A stretch of 64,000 nt of DNA from Pseudonocardia hydrocarbonoxydans (lineage in GTDB: Bacteria > Actinomycetota > Actinomycetes > Mycobacteriales > Pseudonocardiaceae). Below the pieces are notes generated by a model. That model was not told the DNA's origin. It did not search any database and saw nothing but the letters and a program-made list of their open reading frames with translations. Shown piece after piece: positions 31,297 through 38,742 of this stretch (position 1 is the first letter of the stretch; the number at the start of each line of letters is the position of its first letter). The translations under genes and the position numbers were made by a program. Location: positions 124,001 to 188,000 of the forward strand of contig NZ_BJNG01000001.1 of assembly GCF_006539565.1 (NCBI RefSeq). The letters are read 5' to 3'.

Positions 31297-31301
31297 TCGC
31301 C

Positions 31302-32318
31302 GTGCGCGTCGAGTCCCCCAGGCATGTCGAGTCCGCCGTCACGTCCCTGTCCTGGATCCCGTCCGAGGCGGTCACCGGGCTGCTGAAGCTGCCGTTCACC
31401 CTGCAGGTCAGCGCCTACGACGACCCGCCGCCCGACGTCGTCGACGACGACGCGGTCCGGGCGGACGCCTACGCCGTGCGCTTCGCCAACCGGCTGCGCG
31501 CGTGGGCCGAGTTCGCCCCCGACGGCTCGGTCGCCGCGCACGGGGTCGACGGCGGGGTCGTGATGGGCCGGACGACCGCGCGGCTGGGCCCGGTCGCGGG
31601 CAGCTTCGCGGCGGTGGCGATGCCGGTCCTGCGCGCCACCGAGCCCGCCGCGGGCCGCGTGGTGTTCCGCCAGACCTGCGGCGGGCGCACCGCCGCCCCG
31701 CTGCCGCGCCGCATCCCGCGGGCGCCGTGGGTGCGCCTGACGGCCCCGCTGGTGTGGACGACGCTGGAGCTGGAGCTGCGCGCCGACGGCAGCACCGCGC
31801 ACCGGTTGACCGGGGCCAGCGGCTTCCCGCGGCACTGGGTCTACGACGCCGCGGGCACGCTGTGCCTCAAGGCGGGCCGCACCGACTGGGCGGGCTGGAC
31901 CGGCCAGGTCTCCCCGGGCGCCACGCCGTGGGGCGACGAGGACTCGCCCGTCGTCGTCACCGCGGCGGAGACGGCGCTGGAGCGCGAGCTGTCGACGCTG
32001 ATCATGCGCGGCGGGCGGCGACCGGAGGTGCGCACCCTGCCCGCCGGTGCGGTGCTGGCCCGCCAGGGTGATCCGGGCGACGTCCTGTTCCTGCTGCTCG
32101 ACGGCGTGCTGGCGGTGGAGCACGACGGCGTGCCGCTCGCCGAGCTCGGACCGGGCGCCGTGCTGGGGGAGCGGGCGGTGCTGGAGGGCGGGCGGCGCAC
32201 GGCGACGCTCACCGCCGTGACGCCGGTCCGCGTCGCGCAGGCCGCGAGCGACGTCCTGGACCGGGAGGCGCTGGCGGCGCTGGCCACGGGGCACCGGCGC
32301 GAGGAGCAGCCTTCGTGA
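31302..32318 (+). CDS. Cyclic-nucleotide-binding domain protein with an unassigned N-terminal domain
   Basis: 338 residues. Residues about 230-330 form a cyclic-nucleotide-binding (Crp-like) beta roll: LPAGAVLARQGDPGDVLFLLL, then the phosphate-binding cassette at 287-303 with Gly289-Glu290 and Arg298-Arg299-Thr300. There is no helix-turn-helix after it. Residues 1-225 (many beta-like segments, no membrane helix, conserved-looking SGFPRHWVYD and KAGRTDW) match nothing I recognise. So the protein is a cyclic-nucleotide-controlled enzyme or scaffold, not a Crp-type regulator. It overlaps the MBL gene by four bases (GTGA). Confidence 0.85.
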   Translation: MRVESPRHVESAVTSLSWIPSEAVTGLLKLPFTLQVSAYDDPPPDVVDDDAVRADAYAVRFANRLRAWAEFAPDGSVAAHGVDGGVVMGRTTARLGPVAGSFAAVAMPVLRATEPAAGRVVFRQTCGGRTAAPLPRRIPRAPWVRLTAPLVWTTLELELRADGSTAHRLTGASGFPRHWVYDAAGTLCLKAGRTDWAGWTGQVSPGATPWGDEDSPVVVTAAETALERELSTLIMRGGRRPEVRTLPAGAVLARQGDPGDVLFLLLDGVLAVEHDGVPLAELGPGAVLGERAVLEGGRRTATLTAVTPVRVAQAASDVLDREALAALATGHRREEQPS

Positions 32319-33136
32319 GGCTGGCCCTGCTCGGGGTCCGGGGCTCGACCCCGGCCCCCGGTGCCGCGTTCGTCCGCTACGGCGGCCACACCAGCTGCGT
32401 CGCCGTGCTGCCCGACGGTCCCGGCCCGCCCGCGCTGCTGCTCGACGCCGGCACCGGGCTGCGCGACCTCGGCACGCTGCTGCCCGGCGGGTGCCCGTTC
32501 GACGGCGCGCTGGTGCTCACCCACCTGCACTGGGACCACGTCCAGGGCCTGCCGTTCTGCCCCCCGCTGGACCACCCCGGCGCCCGCGTCGCGGTGCACC
32601 TGCCCGCACCGCAGGGCGCCGACGCGGCCGCGCTGCTGGCCCGCGGGATGTCGCCGCCGCACTTCCCGATCGGGCCCGACGGGCTGCGCGGGCGGTGGTC
32701 CTTCGCCGCCACCCCGGACGGTTTCGACCACGCGGGCCTGACCGTCACCGTCGCCCGGATCGCGCACCGTGGCCGCACGCACGGCGTGCGGGTGGAGTCG
32801 GGCGGGCGCGCGGTCGCCTACCTGCCCGACCACAGCCCGGCCACCGCGTCCCCGCCGCTCGCCGCAGCCGCGCGCCGCCTCGCCGCGGGCGTCGACGTCC
32901 TGCTGCACGACGCGCAGTTCACCGCGGCCGAGCGGGCCACCGCCGACGCCTACGGGCACGCCACCGTCGACGACGCCGTCGCCTTCTCGGAGCAGTGCGG
33001 GGCCCGCGCGCTCGTCCTGACCCATCACGCGCCGTCGCGGACCGACGACGAGCTGGACGCCCTGGCACGGTGTGTCGCAGGCCGGGCACCGCGTGTCACG
33101 GTGGCGATCCAGGGGACGGTCCTCGACGTGCGGTGA
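32315..33136 (+). CDS. MBL-fold metallo-hydrolase (RNase Z/phosphodiesterase-like group)
   Basis: A 273-residue metallo-beta-lactamase-fold enzyme. The main metal motif HLHWDH is at residues 70-75 (VLTHLHWDHVQG), followed by YLPDHS (about 170), LLHDAQ and LTHHAPS near the end. It begins LALLGVRGSTPAPG, typical of the RNase Z/PhnP/cyclic phosphodiesterase branch, not of antibiotic beta-lactamases. Members of this branch hydrolyse phosphodiesters, including class II cyclic nucleotide phosphodiesterases. Its coupling to a cyclic-nucleotide-binding protein and proximity to a cyclase make degradation of the same messenger plausible, but this is inference. Confidence 0.85.
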   Translation: MRLALLGVRGSTPAPGAAFVRYGGHTSCVAVLPDGPGPPALLLDAGTGLRDLGTLLPGGCPFDGALVLTHLHWDHVQGLPFCPPLDHPGARVAVHLPAPQGADAAALLARGMSPPHFPIGPDGLRGRWSFAATPDGFDHAGLTVTVARIAHRGRTHGVRVESGGRAVAYLPDHSPATASPPLAAAARRLAAGVDVLLHDAQFTAAERATADAYGHATVDDAVAFSEQCGARALVLTHHAPSRTDDELDALARCVAGRAPRVTVAIQGTVLDVR

Positions 33137-33178
33137 ACGGGCGCGTCGAGGTGCCGCGGGGACCGTCCGGCGTGCTAT

Positions 33179-33192
33179 CACCCGTACGGGTG
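33179..33192. promoter_or_regulatory. Perfect 14-bp palindrome CACCCGTACGGGTG upstream of mihF
   Basis: A perfect inverted repeat without spacer, about 140 bases before the mihF start and just after the MBL gene. It looks like an operator for a dimeric regulator. A related core CCGTACGG occurs at 49567-49574. Confidence 0.4.
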
Positions 33193-33255
33193 TCGGGAGA
33201 GAGAACCCACAGGTGGCACCCCCCGTTTCCCTTCCCGGACGGGTCGTGAGTACGT

Positions 33256-33298
33256 TCGGATCAGACCCCGGGGGCAGCCCCGCGGGGTGGTGATCCGA
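33256..33298 (+). promoter_or_regulatory. Large hairpin in the mihF leader
   Basis: An outer eight-base stem (33256-33263 with 33291-33298) and an inner six-base stem (33265-33270 with 33283-33288) enclose a GC-rich loop, 35 bases before the mihF start. It is not followed by U residues. It could be a cis-regulatory leader or the end of the MBL transcript; I favour the former because it is far from the MBL stop. Confidence 0.4.
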
Positions 33299-33333
33299 CA
33301 CCTGTCACACAGGAAAGAAAGGCGGAGGAGACC

Positions 33334-33645
33334 GTGGCCCTTCCCCAACTCACCGAGGAACAGCGCGCGGCCGCGTTGCAGAAGGCGGCCGCGGCCCGCC
33401 GGGCCCGGGCCGAGTGGAAGGAGCGTCTCAAGCGCGGCGGGACGACCCTCGACGAGGTGCTCAAGGAGGCCGATACCGACGAGGTGCTCGGCAAGATGAA
33501 GGTGTCCGCCCTGCTCGAGGCCCTCCCCGGCGTCGGCAAGGTGCGCGCCGGCCAGATCATGGAGCGCCTGGAGATCGCCCCGAGCCGCCGCCTGCGCGGC
33601 CTCGGCGACCGCCAGCGCAAGGCGCTGCTCAGCGAATTCGCCTGA
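33334..33645 (+). CDS. mihF: Integration host factor, actinobacterial type (mIHF)
   Basis: A 103-residue nucleoid protein unrelated to HU/IHF. The N-terminal helix [22 protein letters not shown] is followed by the H2TH-like DNA-binding fold [19 protein letters not shown] and [18 protein letters not shown]. It bends DNA and is essential in mycobacteria. GTG start with GGAGGAGA five bases upstream. In Streptomyces it directly follows pyrF; here a 16 kb block separates them. gmk begins two bases after its stop. Confidence 0.96.
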   Translation: MALPQLTEEQRAAALQKAAAARRARAEWKERLKRGGTTLDEVLKEADTDEVLGKMKVSALLEALPGVGKVRAGQIMERLEIAPSRRLRGLGDRQRKALLSEFA

Positions 33646-33647
33646 CG

Positions 33648-34244
33648 GTGACCGCGCACGGGAGGGGCCGGCTGGTCGTACTGGCCGGCCCCTCCGGCGT
33701 GGGCAAGAGCAGCGTGGTCCGCGAGCTGCGGACCCTGCTGCCCGAGCTGTTCTTCTCGGTCTCGGCCACCACCCGCGACCCGCGGGAGGGCGAGGCCCAC
33801 GGCGTCGACTACCTGTTCGTCGGCCCGGCCGGGTTCGACGGGATGATCGCCCGCGACGAGCTGCTGGAGTGGGCCGAGATCCACGGCGGCCTGCAGCGCT
33901 CGGGCACCCCGCGGGCGCCCGTCGAGCAGGCGCTGGCGGCGGGTCGGCCGGTGCTGGTCGAGGTCGACCTGGCCGGGGCCCGCGCCATGAAGGCGGCGAT
34001 GCCCGAGGGCGTCAGCGTCTTCCTCGCGCCACCGTCGATGCAGGAGCTGGAGCGCCGGCTGCTCGGGCGCGGCAGCGAGACCGAGGCCGCGTTCGCCCGC
34101 CGGCTGGAGACCGCCCGCGAGGAGATGGCCGCCCGCGACGAGTTCGACGTCACCGTCGTCAGCGACGAGCCGCGGGCCGTCGCGGCCCGGTTGGTAGAGT
34201 TGCTGGTCGCCACCCCACTACGCACGCAGGAGTCCACTTCGTGA
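33648..34244 (+). CDS. gmk: Guanylate kinase
   Basis: Phosphorylates GMP to GDP. 198 residues with the P-loop GPSGVGKSS (about 14-22), the GMP-binding [19 protein letters not shown] and the lid region around [14 protein letters not shown]. The GMP-loop position that usually reads YGTP is SGTP here. It starts two bases after mihF, and its stop overlaps the rpoZ GTG by four bases (GTGA). Confidence 0.96.
   Translation: MTAHGRGRLVVLAGPSGVGKSSVVRELRTLLPELFFSVSATTRDPREGEAHGVDYLFVGPAGFDGMIARDELLEWAEIHGGLQRSGTPRAPVEQALAAGRPVLVEVDLAGARAMKAAMPEGVSVFLAPPSMQELERRLLGRGSETEAAFARRLETAREEMAARDEFDVTVVSDEPRAVAARLVELLVATPLRTQESTS
34195..34200 (+). promoter_or_regulatory. Possible internal promoter (-10 TAGAGT) for rpoZ
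   Basis: TAGAGT inside the end of gmk would give a leader of about 34 bases that includes AGGAG (34228-34232) before the rpoZ GTG. Confidence 0.3.
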
Positions 34245-34522
34245 GCATGCCGTTGACCGCCCCCGTCGCCGGGGCCCTCCCCGAGGGCATCACCAACCCG
34301 CCGATCGACGACCTGCTGGGCCAGGTGAGCTCCAAGTACGCCCTGGTGATCTACGCGGCCAAGCGCGCCCGCCAGATCAACGACTACTACTCCCAGCTGG
34401 GCGAGGGCCTTCTCGAGTACGTCGGCCCGCTCGTCGAGCCGGGCCCGCGCGAGAAGCCGCTGTCGATCGCGATGCGCGAGATCCAGGCCCACATGCTCGA
34501 GCACACCGAGGGCGAGCAGTAG
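34241..34522 (+). CDS. rpoZ: DNA-directed RNA polymerase omega subunit
   Basis: A 93-residue omega subunit, which helps RpoC folding and assembly. The conserved core is [20 protein letters not shown] then [12 protein letters not shown], and the tail [16 protein letters not shown] is typical of actinobacteria. Its GTG overlaps the gmk stop. coaBC starts 31 bases later. Confidence 0.96.
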   Translation: MSMPLTAPVAGALPEGITNPPIDDLLGQVSSKYALVIYAAKRARQINDYYSQLGEGLLEYVGPLVEPGPREKPLSIAMREIQAHMLEHTEGEQ

Positions 34523-34553
34523 TAGGCCACGGTCCGAGCTTGCGAGGCCGTCC

Positions 34554-35774
34554 GTGAACGCAGCGCCACCCTCGGTGCTCCTGGGGGTGGCGGGCGGCAT
34601 CGCCGCCTACAAGAGCGCCGAGCTGTTGCGCCGGCTCACTGAGACCGGTCACGCCGTGCGCGTGCTCCCCACCGCGTCGGCACTGGAGTTCGTCGGCGCC
34701 GCCACCTTCGAGGCGCTGTCCGGGCAACCGGTGGCGACCGGGGTCTTCACCGACGTGCCGTCGGTGCCGCACGTGAAGCTGGGCCAGCGGGCCGACCTCG
34801 TCGTCGTCGCCCCGGCCACCGCCGACCTGATGGCCCGGGCCGCCCACGGCCGGGCCGACGACCTGCTCACCGCGTCCCTGCTCACCGCCCGCTGCCCGGT
34901 GCTGTTCGCCCCGGCGATGCACACCGAGATGTGGGAGCACCCCGCCACGCGCGCCAACGTCGCGCTGCTGCGCTCCCGCGGCGTCGTCGTGCTGGAGCCG
35001 GCGTCCGGCCGGCTCACCGGCGCCGACACCGGCCCCGGTCGGCTGCCCGACCCCGCCGAGATCGCCGAGCTGGCCCGGCTGCTGCTGGAACGGCCCGACG
35101 CCCTGCCGCGCGACCTGGAGGGGCGGCGCGTCGTCGTCAGCGCCGGCGGCACCCGCGAGGCGCTCGACCCGGTGCGGTACCTGGGCAACCGGTCCTCGGG
35201 GCGGCAGGGCTACGCGCTGGCGCGGGTCGCGGCCCAGCGCGGGGCGCGCGTCACGCTGGTGGCCGCGCACACCGCGGACCTGCCCGATCCTGCCGCCGTC
35301 GACGTCGTGCGGGCGGGCTCGGCGCGCGAGCTCCAGGAGGCGGTGCTCGCCGCCGTGGCGGGCGCCGACGCCGTCGTCATGGCCGCGGCCGTCGCGGACT
35401 TCCGCCCCGTGGCCCTGGCCGAACACAAGATCAAGAAGGGGTCCGCCGACCCGGACCCGGTGCACCTCACGACCAACCCCGACATCCTCGCCGGGCTGGT
35501 GCGCCACCGCGAGCCGGGCCAGGTGGTCGTGGGATTCGCCGCCGAGACCGGTGACGCCTCCGGCGACGTCCTGCACCACGGGCGCGCCAAGCTCGCCCGC
35601 AAGGGGTGCGACCTGCTCGTCGTCAACGCGGTGGGCGACGGCAGGGCCTTCGGCACGCCCGACAACGCGGGCTGGCTGCTCGGGGCCGACGGTTCCGAGA
35701 CCGAGCTGCCGACCGGGTCCAAGGCGCTGCTCGCGTCGCGGGTCTGGGATGCGGTCGCACCGCGCCTGCCCTGA
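34554..35774 (+). CDS. coaBC: Bifunctional phosphopantothenoylcysteine decarboxylase/synthase
   Basis: Two steps of coenzyme A synthesis in one 406-residue chain. The N-terminal FMN flavoprotein decarboxylase (about 1-180) shows GVAGGIAAYKSAEL, the active His in VPHVKLGQ and PAMHTEMW, a variant of the usual PxMNxxMW with His for Asn. The C-terminal synthetase (about 190-406) has SAGGTREALDPVRYLGNRSSG, AAVADFRP and KIKKG. Part of the conserved gmk-rpoZ-coaBC-metK order, though metK is separated here by the minus-strand SH3 gene. Confidence 0.95.
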   Translation: MNAAPPSVLLGVAGGIAAYKSAELLRRLTETGHAVRVLPTASALEFVGAATFEALSGQPVATGVFTDVPSVPHVKLGQRADLVVVAPATADLMARAAHGRADDLLTASLLTARCPVLFAPAMHTEMWEHPATRANVALLRSRGVVVLEPASGRLTGADTGPGRLPDPAEIAELARLLLERPDALPRDLEGRRVVVSAGGTREALDPVRYLGNRSSGRQGYALARVAAQRGARVTLVAAHTADLPDPAAVDVVRAGSARELQEAVLAAVAGADAVVMAAAVADFRPVALAEHKIKKGSADPDPVHLTTNPDILAGLVRHREPGQVVVGFAAETGDASGDVLHHGRAKLARKGCDLLVVNAVGDGRAFGTPDNAGWLLGADGSETELPTGSKALLASRVWDAVAPRLP

Positions 35775-35893
35775 CACCCGGGGGGAGCGACGGGGTGTGT
35801 GGGGCAGGCGCGGTGCACCGTGCGCACCCGCGGGGCGCGCGCGTCGACGGACGATCGGGGCCGTCCGGAGCGGCGCGCCGCCGCGGGGGCCGT

Positions 35894-36550
35894 TCAGCCG
35901 AGCAGGCCGCCCACGGGCGAGCCGCCCCCGGCGGTGTCGTCGGCCTGGCCCGCGTCCGACGAGCCGGTGTCGGAGGTGTCGGCGGCGTCGTCGTCGTCGA
36001 TGCTGCGCCCGGAGTCCGACGGCCGCGGCTGCGACGACGCGGAGGGCTGCGACGCGGAGGGCTGCGAGGACGCCGACGGCCGGGACGACGCGGACGGCCG
36101 GGACGACGCCGACGGCTCGGCCGAGCCGGTCGACCGCGGCTGCGCGGAGCGCGACTCGGGCGTGCGGGCCTCCGGCGCGCGCGAGGGCGCGGGGGTGGTG
36201 GCCCGCGACGAGTCGTCCGCCGAGCTGCTCGGCGAGGCGCCCGACCGCGGCGAACCGGCCGCGGGGGACGCGCCGTCGACCGAGATGTACTCCTGCGCCG
36301 CCCAGCCGCCCAGATCGGTGATCTGCACGAACCCGTTGCGGGTGGTGCCGGTCTCGACCGCGGTGCCCGCCTCACAGAGCGCGACGATGCGCGAGGCGGT
36401 GCTCGGCTCCGCCCGGACGTTGACGTTCTCGGTGCAGCGGCCGGGGGCCACGGCCGACGCGGTGCCGGCCAGGACTCCCATGAGGGTCGTCGCGCTGACC
36501 GCGACCACCGCGCCGACCACAGCGGCCGTACGGCCCGGTCGTGCCATCAT
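35894..36550 (-). CDS. Secreted SH3-domain protein with a Ser/Pro-rich tail
   Basis: 218 residues. An N-terminal signal peptide (basic MMARPGRTAA, hydrophobic core, cleavage near ASA at 31-33) leads to a bacterial SH3 type 3 domain (about 38-92: NVNVRAEPSTASRIVALC, WAAQEYISV) with Cys39 and Cys59 able to form a disulfide. The rest is a Ser/Pro/Ala-rich low-complexity tail with repeated [12 protein letters not shown] units and a DDDD patch. Likely wall-associated. GAGG lies seven bases before the first ATG. It is transcribed against its neighbours coaBC and metK. Confidence 0.8.
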   Translation of the reverse strand: MMARPGRTAAVVGAVVAVSATTLMGVLAGTASAVAPGRCTENVNVRAEPSTASRIVALCEAGTAVETGTTRNGFVQITDLGGWAAQEYISVDGASPAAGSPRSGASPSSSADDSSRATTPAPSRAPEARTPESRSAQPRSTGSAEPSASSRPSASSRPSASSQPSASQPSASSQPRPSDSGRSIDDDDAADTSDTGSSDAGQADDTAGGGSPVGGLLG

Positions 36551-36602
36551 CGTGGATCCTCTTCTCGCTCGGGTGCCTTCTCCCTCTCCAACGAGCGTCC
36601 TC

Positions 36603-36688
36603 GTTACCGATTCGCTACCAAGCGTGACACCACCGGATGTGGTGACCGTGTCGCACGTGACATGACCGTCCGTGACGTCGGGCGTCAC
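36603..36688. promoter_or_regulatory. Cluster of GTNACC/GTGAC repeats between the SH3 gene and metK
   Basis: GTTACC-N5-GCTACC (36603-36619) is a direct repeat with an 11-base period on the SH3-gene side. Further right are GTGACA, GTGACC, GTGACA and the inverted repeat GTGAC-N7-GTCAC (36672-36688) just upstream of the metK -10. The first resembles MtrA-type sites found before cell-wall genes; the binder is inferred only. Confidence 0.35.
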
Positions 36689-36711
36689 ATCGGCACGGAC
36701 CGGGGCTGGAC

Positions 36712-36717
36712 TACTCT
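36712..36717 (+). promoter_or_regulatory. metK -10 element (TACTCT)
   Basis: TACTCT fits TANNNT and predicts a start near 36724, leaving a leader of about 45 bases with GGAG (36759-36762) six bases before the GTG. That is too short for a SAM riboswitch. Confidence 0.5.
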
Positions 36718-36768
36718 CGGCCCCCGGAGCGGCAAGTCCCGGATCAGGATCAACGGACGGAGCAGGGC

Positions 36769-37971
36769 GTGGTGGCAGTGGGTCGACGGTTGTTCACGAG
36801 CGAGTCGGTGACCGAGGGGCACCCGGACAAGATGTGCGACGCCATCAGCGACACCATCCTCGACGCGCTGCTGGCCGACGACCCGCGCAGCCGGGTCGCG
36901 GTGGAGACGATGGTGACCACGGGGCAGGTGCACGTGGCCGGCGAGGTCACGACCAACACCTACGCCGACATCCCCACCCTGGTGCGGGAGAAGATCCTGG
37001 AGATCGGCTACGACTCGTCGTCCAAGGGCTTCGACGGGGCGTCCTGCGGGGTCAACGTGGCGATCGGTGCGCAGAGCGCCGACATCGCGCAGGGCGTCGA
37101 CACCGCCTACGAGAGCCGGGTCGAGCTCTCCGAGGACGAGATCGCGAAGCAGGGCGCGGGCGACCAGGGCCTGATGTTCGGCTACGCCAACACCGACACC
37201 GACGAGCTGATGCCGCTGCCGATCGCGCTCGCGCACCGGCTGTCGCGGCGGCTCACCGAGGTCCGCAAGACCGGCGTGCTGCCCTACCTGCGCCCGGACG
37301 GCAAGACCCAGGTCACCATCGAGTACGACGGCGACAAGGCCGTGCGGGTCGACACCGTCGTCCTGTCCAGCCAGCACGCCGCCGACATCGACCTCGACGG
37401 CATGCTCGCCCCCGACATCCGCGAGCACGTGGTGGGCCCCGAGCTCGTCGACCTCGGCCTCGACGTCTCCGACGTGCGCCTGCTGGTCAACCCGACCGGC
37501 CGGTTCGTCGTCGGCGGCCCGATGGGCGACGCGGGCCTGACCGGCCGCAAGATCATCGTCGACACCTACGGCGGCTTCGCCCGCCACGGCGGCGGCGCGT
37601 TCTCCGGCAAGGACCCGTCGAAGGTCGACCGCTCCGCGGCCTACGCCATGCGCTGGGTGGCGAAGAACGCCGTCGCGGCGGGCCTGGCCGAGCGCCTCGA
37701 GGTGCAGGTCGCCTACGCGATCGGCAAGGCGGCCCCGGTCGGGCTGTTCGTCGAGACCTTCGGCACCGAGCACGTCGACCCGGCGAAGATCACCGCGGCC
37801 ATCGAGGAGGTCTTCGACCTGCGCCCCGCCGCGATCATCCGCGACCTCGACCTGCTGCGCCCGATCTACGCCCAGACCGCCGCGTACGGCCACTTCGGCC
37901 GCCGTGACGTCGACCTGCCCTGGGAGCGCACCGACCGCGCCGACGCGCTGAGGTCCGCCGCCGGGGCCTGA
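36769..37971 (+). CDS. metK: S-adenosylmethionine synthetase
   Basis: Makes SAM from methionine and ATP. The 400 residues contain [14 protein letters not shown], the ATP-binding [12 protein letters not shown] (about residue 127) and the P-loop-like [16 protein letters not shown] (about 276). The start at GTG 36769 is supported by GGAG six bases upstream; GTG codons at 36772 and 36778 are alternatives. A 20-bp hairpin follows the stop. Confidence 0.97.
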   Translation: MVAVGRRLFTSESVTEGHPDKMCDAISDTILDALLADDPRSRVAVETMVTTGQVHVAGEVTTNTYADIPTLVREKILEIGYDSSSKGFDGASCGVNVAIGAQSADIAQGVDTAYESRVELSEDEIAKQGAGDQGLMFGYANTDTDELMPLPIALAHRLSRRLTEVRKTGVLPYLRPDGKTQVTIEYDGDKAVRVDTVVLSSQHAADIDLDGMLAPDIREHVVGPELVDLGLDVSDVRLLVNPTGRFVVGGPMGDAGLTGRKIIVDTYGGFARHGGGAFSGKDPSKVDRSAAYAMRWVAKNAVAAGLAERLEVQVAYAIGKAAPVGLFVETFGTEHVDPAKITAAIEEVFDLRPAAIIRDLDLLRPIYAQTAAYGHFGRRDVDLPWERTDRADALRSAAGA

Positions 37972-37983
37972 CCCGCCACCCGC

Positions 37984-38028
37984 CGAACGGCCCGGTCACC
38001 CGACCTGCTCGGGTGACCGGGCCGTTCG
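37984..38028. terminator. Bidirectional hairpin between metK and eutC
   Basis: A perfect 20-bp stem (37984-38003 with 38009-38028) and a five-base loop CCTGC. It begins 13 bases after metK and lies just before the convergent eutC stop, so it can end both transcripts. No U-tract. Confidence 0.8.
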
Positions 38029-38034
38029 CGCGTC

Positions 38035-38742
38035 TCAGGAGGTCAGGGCCGGGTCGGCCTTGAGCGCCACCCCGGACAGGCCAAGGCGTCTCGCCTCGGC
38101 CATCAGCATCGCGCAGGTGGTCGCCGCCGCCTCGTAGCCCGTCCCGTGCGGGGGGCGGATGTTGGACAGGCAGTTGCGCTCGGAGTCGCGACGGCCGCGG
38201 CGGGCGTCGAAGGTGAAGTAGATCCCCAGGCTGTCGGTCGAGCTCATGCCCGGCCGCTCGCCCACCAGCACCACCACGCTGCGCGCGCCGAGCCCGGCGG
38301 CGATCTCGTCGCCCAGGGCCACCCGCGCCTGGGTGGCGATCACCACCGGGGCGATCCGCCAGCCGTCGAGACGGGTGGTGAGCGCGCGCAGCATCGGCAC
38401 GCCGTGGGCGTGCACCGCCTGCGGCGAGAGCCCGTCGGCCAGCACGACCACGACGTCGTGCTCACCGCGGTCCAGCTCGGTGCCCTCGGCGAGGCGCCGG
38501 CCCAGGTCGGGCCGTTGCAGGTACTCGGCCCGGCCGGACGCCGCGCTGGTGACGCGCAGCGGCGCGCCGCCCAGCTCCACGGCGAGGGCGTCGACGTCGA
38601 GGGGGGAGTGCACGGCGTCGCGGGCGGCGGCGTGGGCGGCCCGCAGCTCCAGCAGCCGGGCGGTCGGCAGGGCGTCACCGGCCCGGCCCAGGGCGACCCG
38701 GGCGCGGGTGGCGGCGCGCAGGGGGTCCAGGGGGTCGCTCAT
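38035..38742 (-). CDS. eutC: Ethanolamine ammonia-lyase small subunit
   Basis: The 235-residue light chain of the adenosylcobalamin-dependent lyase, which converts ethanolamine to acetaldehyde and ammonia. Typical segments are ARVALGRAG near the N-terminus, DHVLV-like HDVVVVLADGLSPQAVHAHG, VLVGERPGMSS and NIRPPHGTGYEAA, part of the cobalamin/substrate interface. The ATG overlaps the eutB stop (ATGA). No eutA reactivase or microcompartment shell gene follows. Confidence 0.93.
   Translation of the reverse strand: MSDPLDPLRAATRARVALGRAGDALPTARLLELRAAHAAARDAVHSPLDVDALAVELGGAPLRVTSAASGRAEYLQRPDLGRRLAEGTELDRGEHDVVVVLADGLSPQAVHAHGVPMLRALTTRLDGWRIAPVVIATQARVALGDEIAAGLGARSVVVLVGERPGMSSTDSLGIYFTFDARRGRRDSERNCLSNIRPPHGTGYEAAATTCAMLMAEARRLGLSGVALKADPALTS

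Noticed and set aside
36718..36768. A SAM riboswitch before metK
   Set aside because: The predicted leader is about 45 bases, too short for any known SAM riboswitch, and no such fold is visible.
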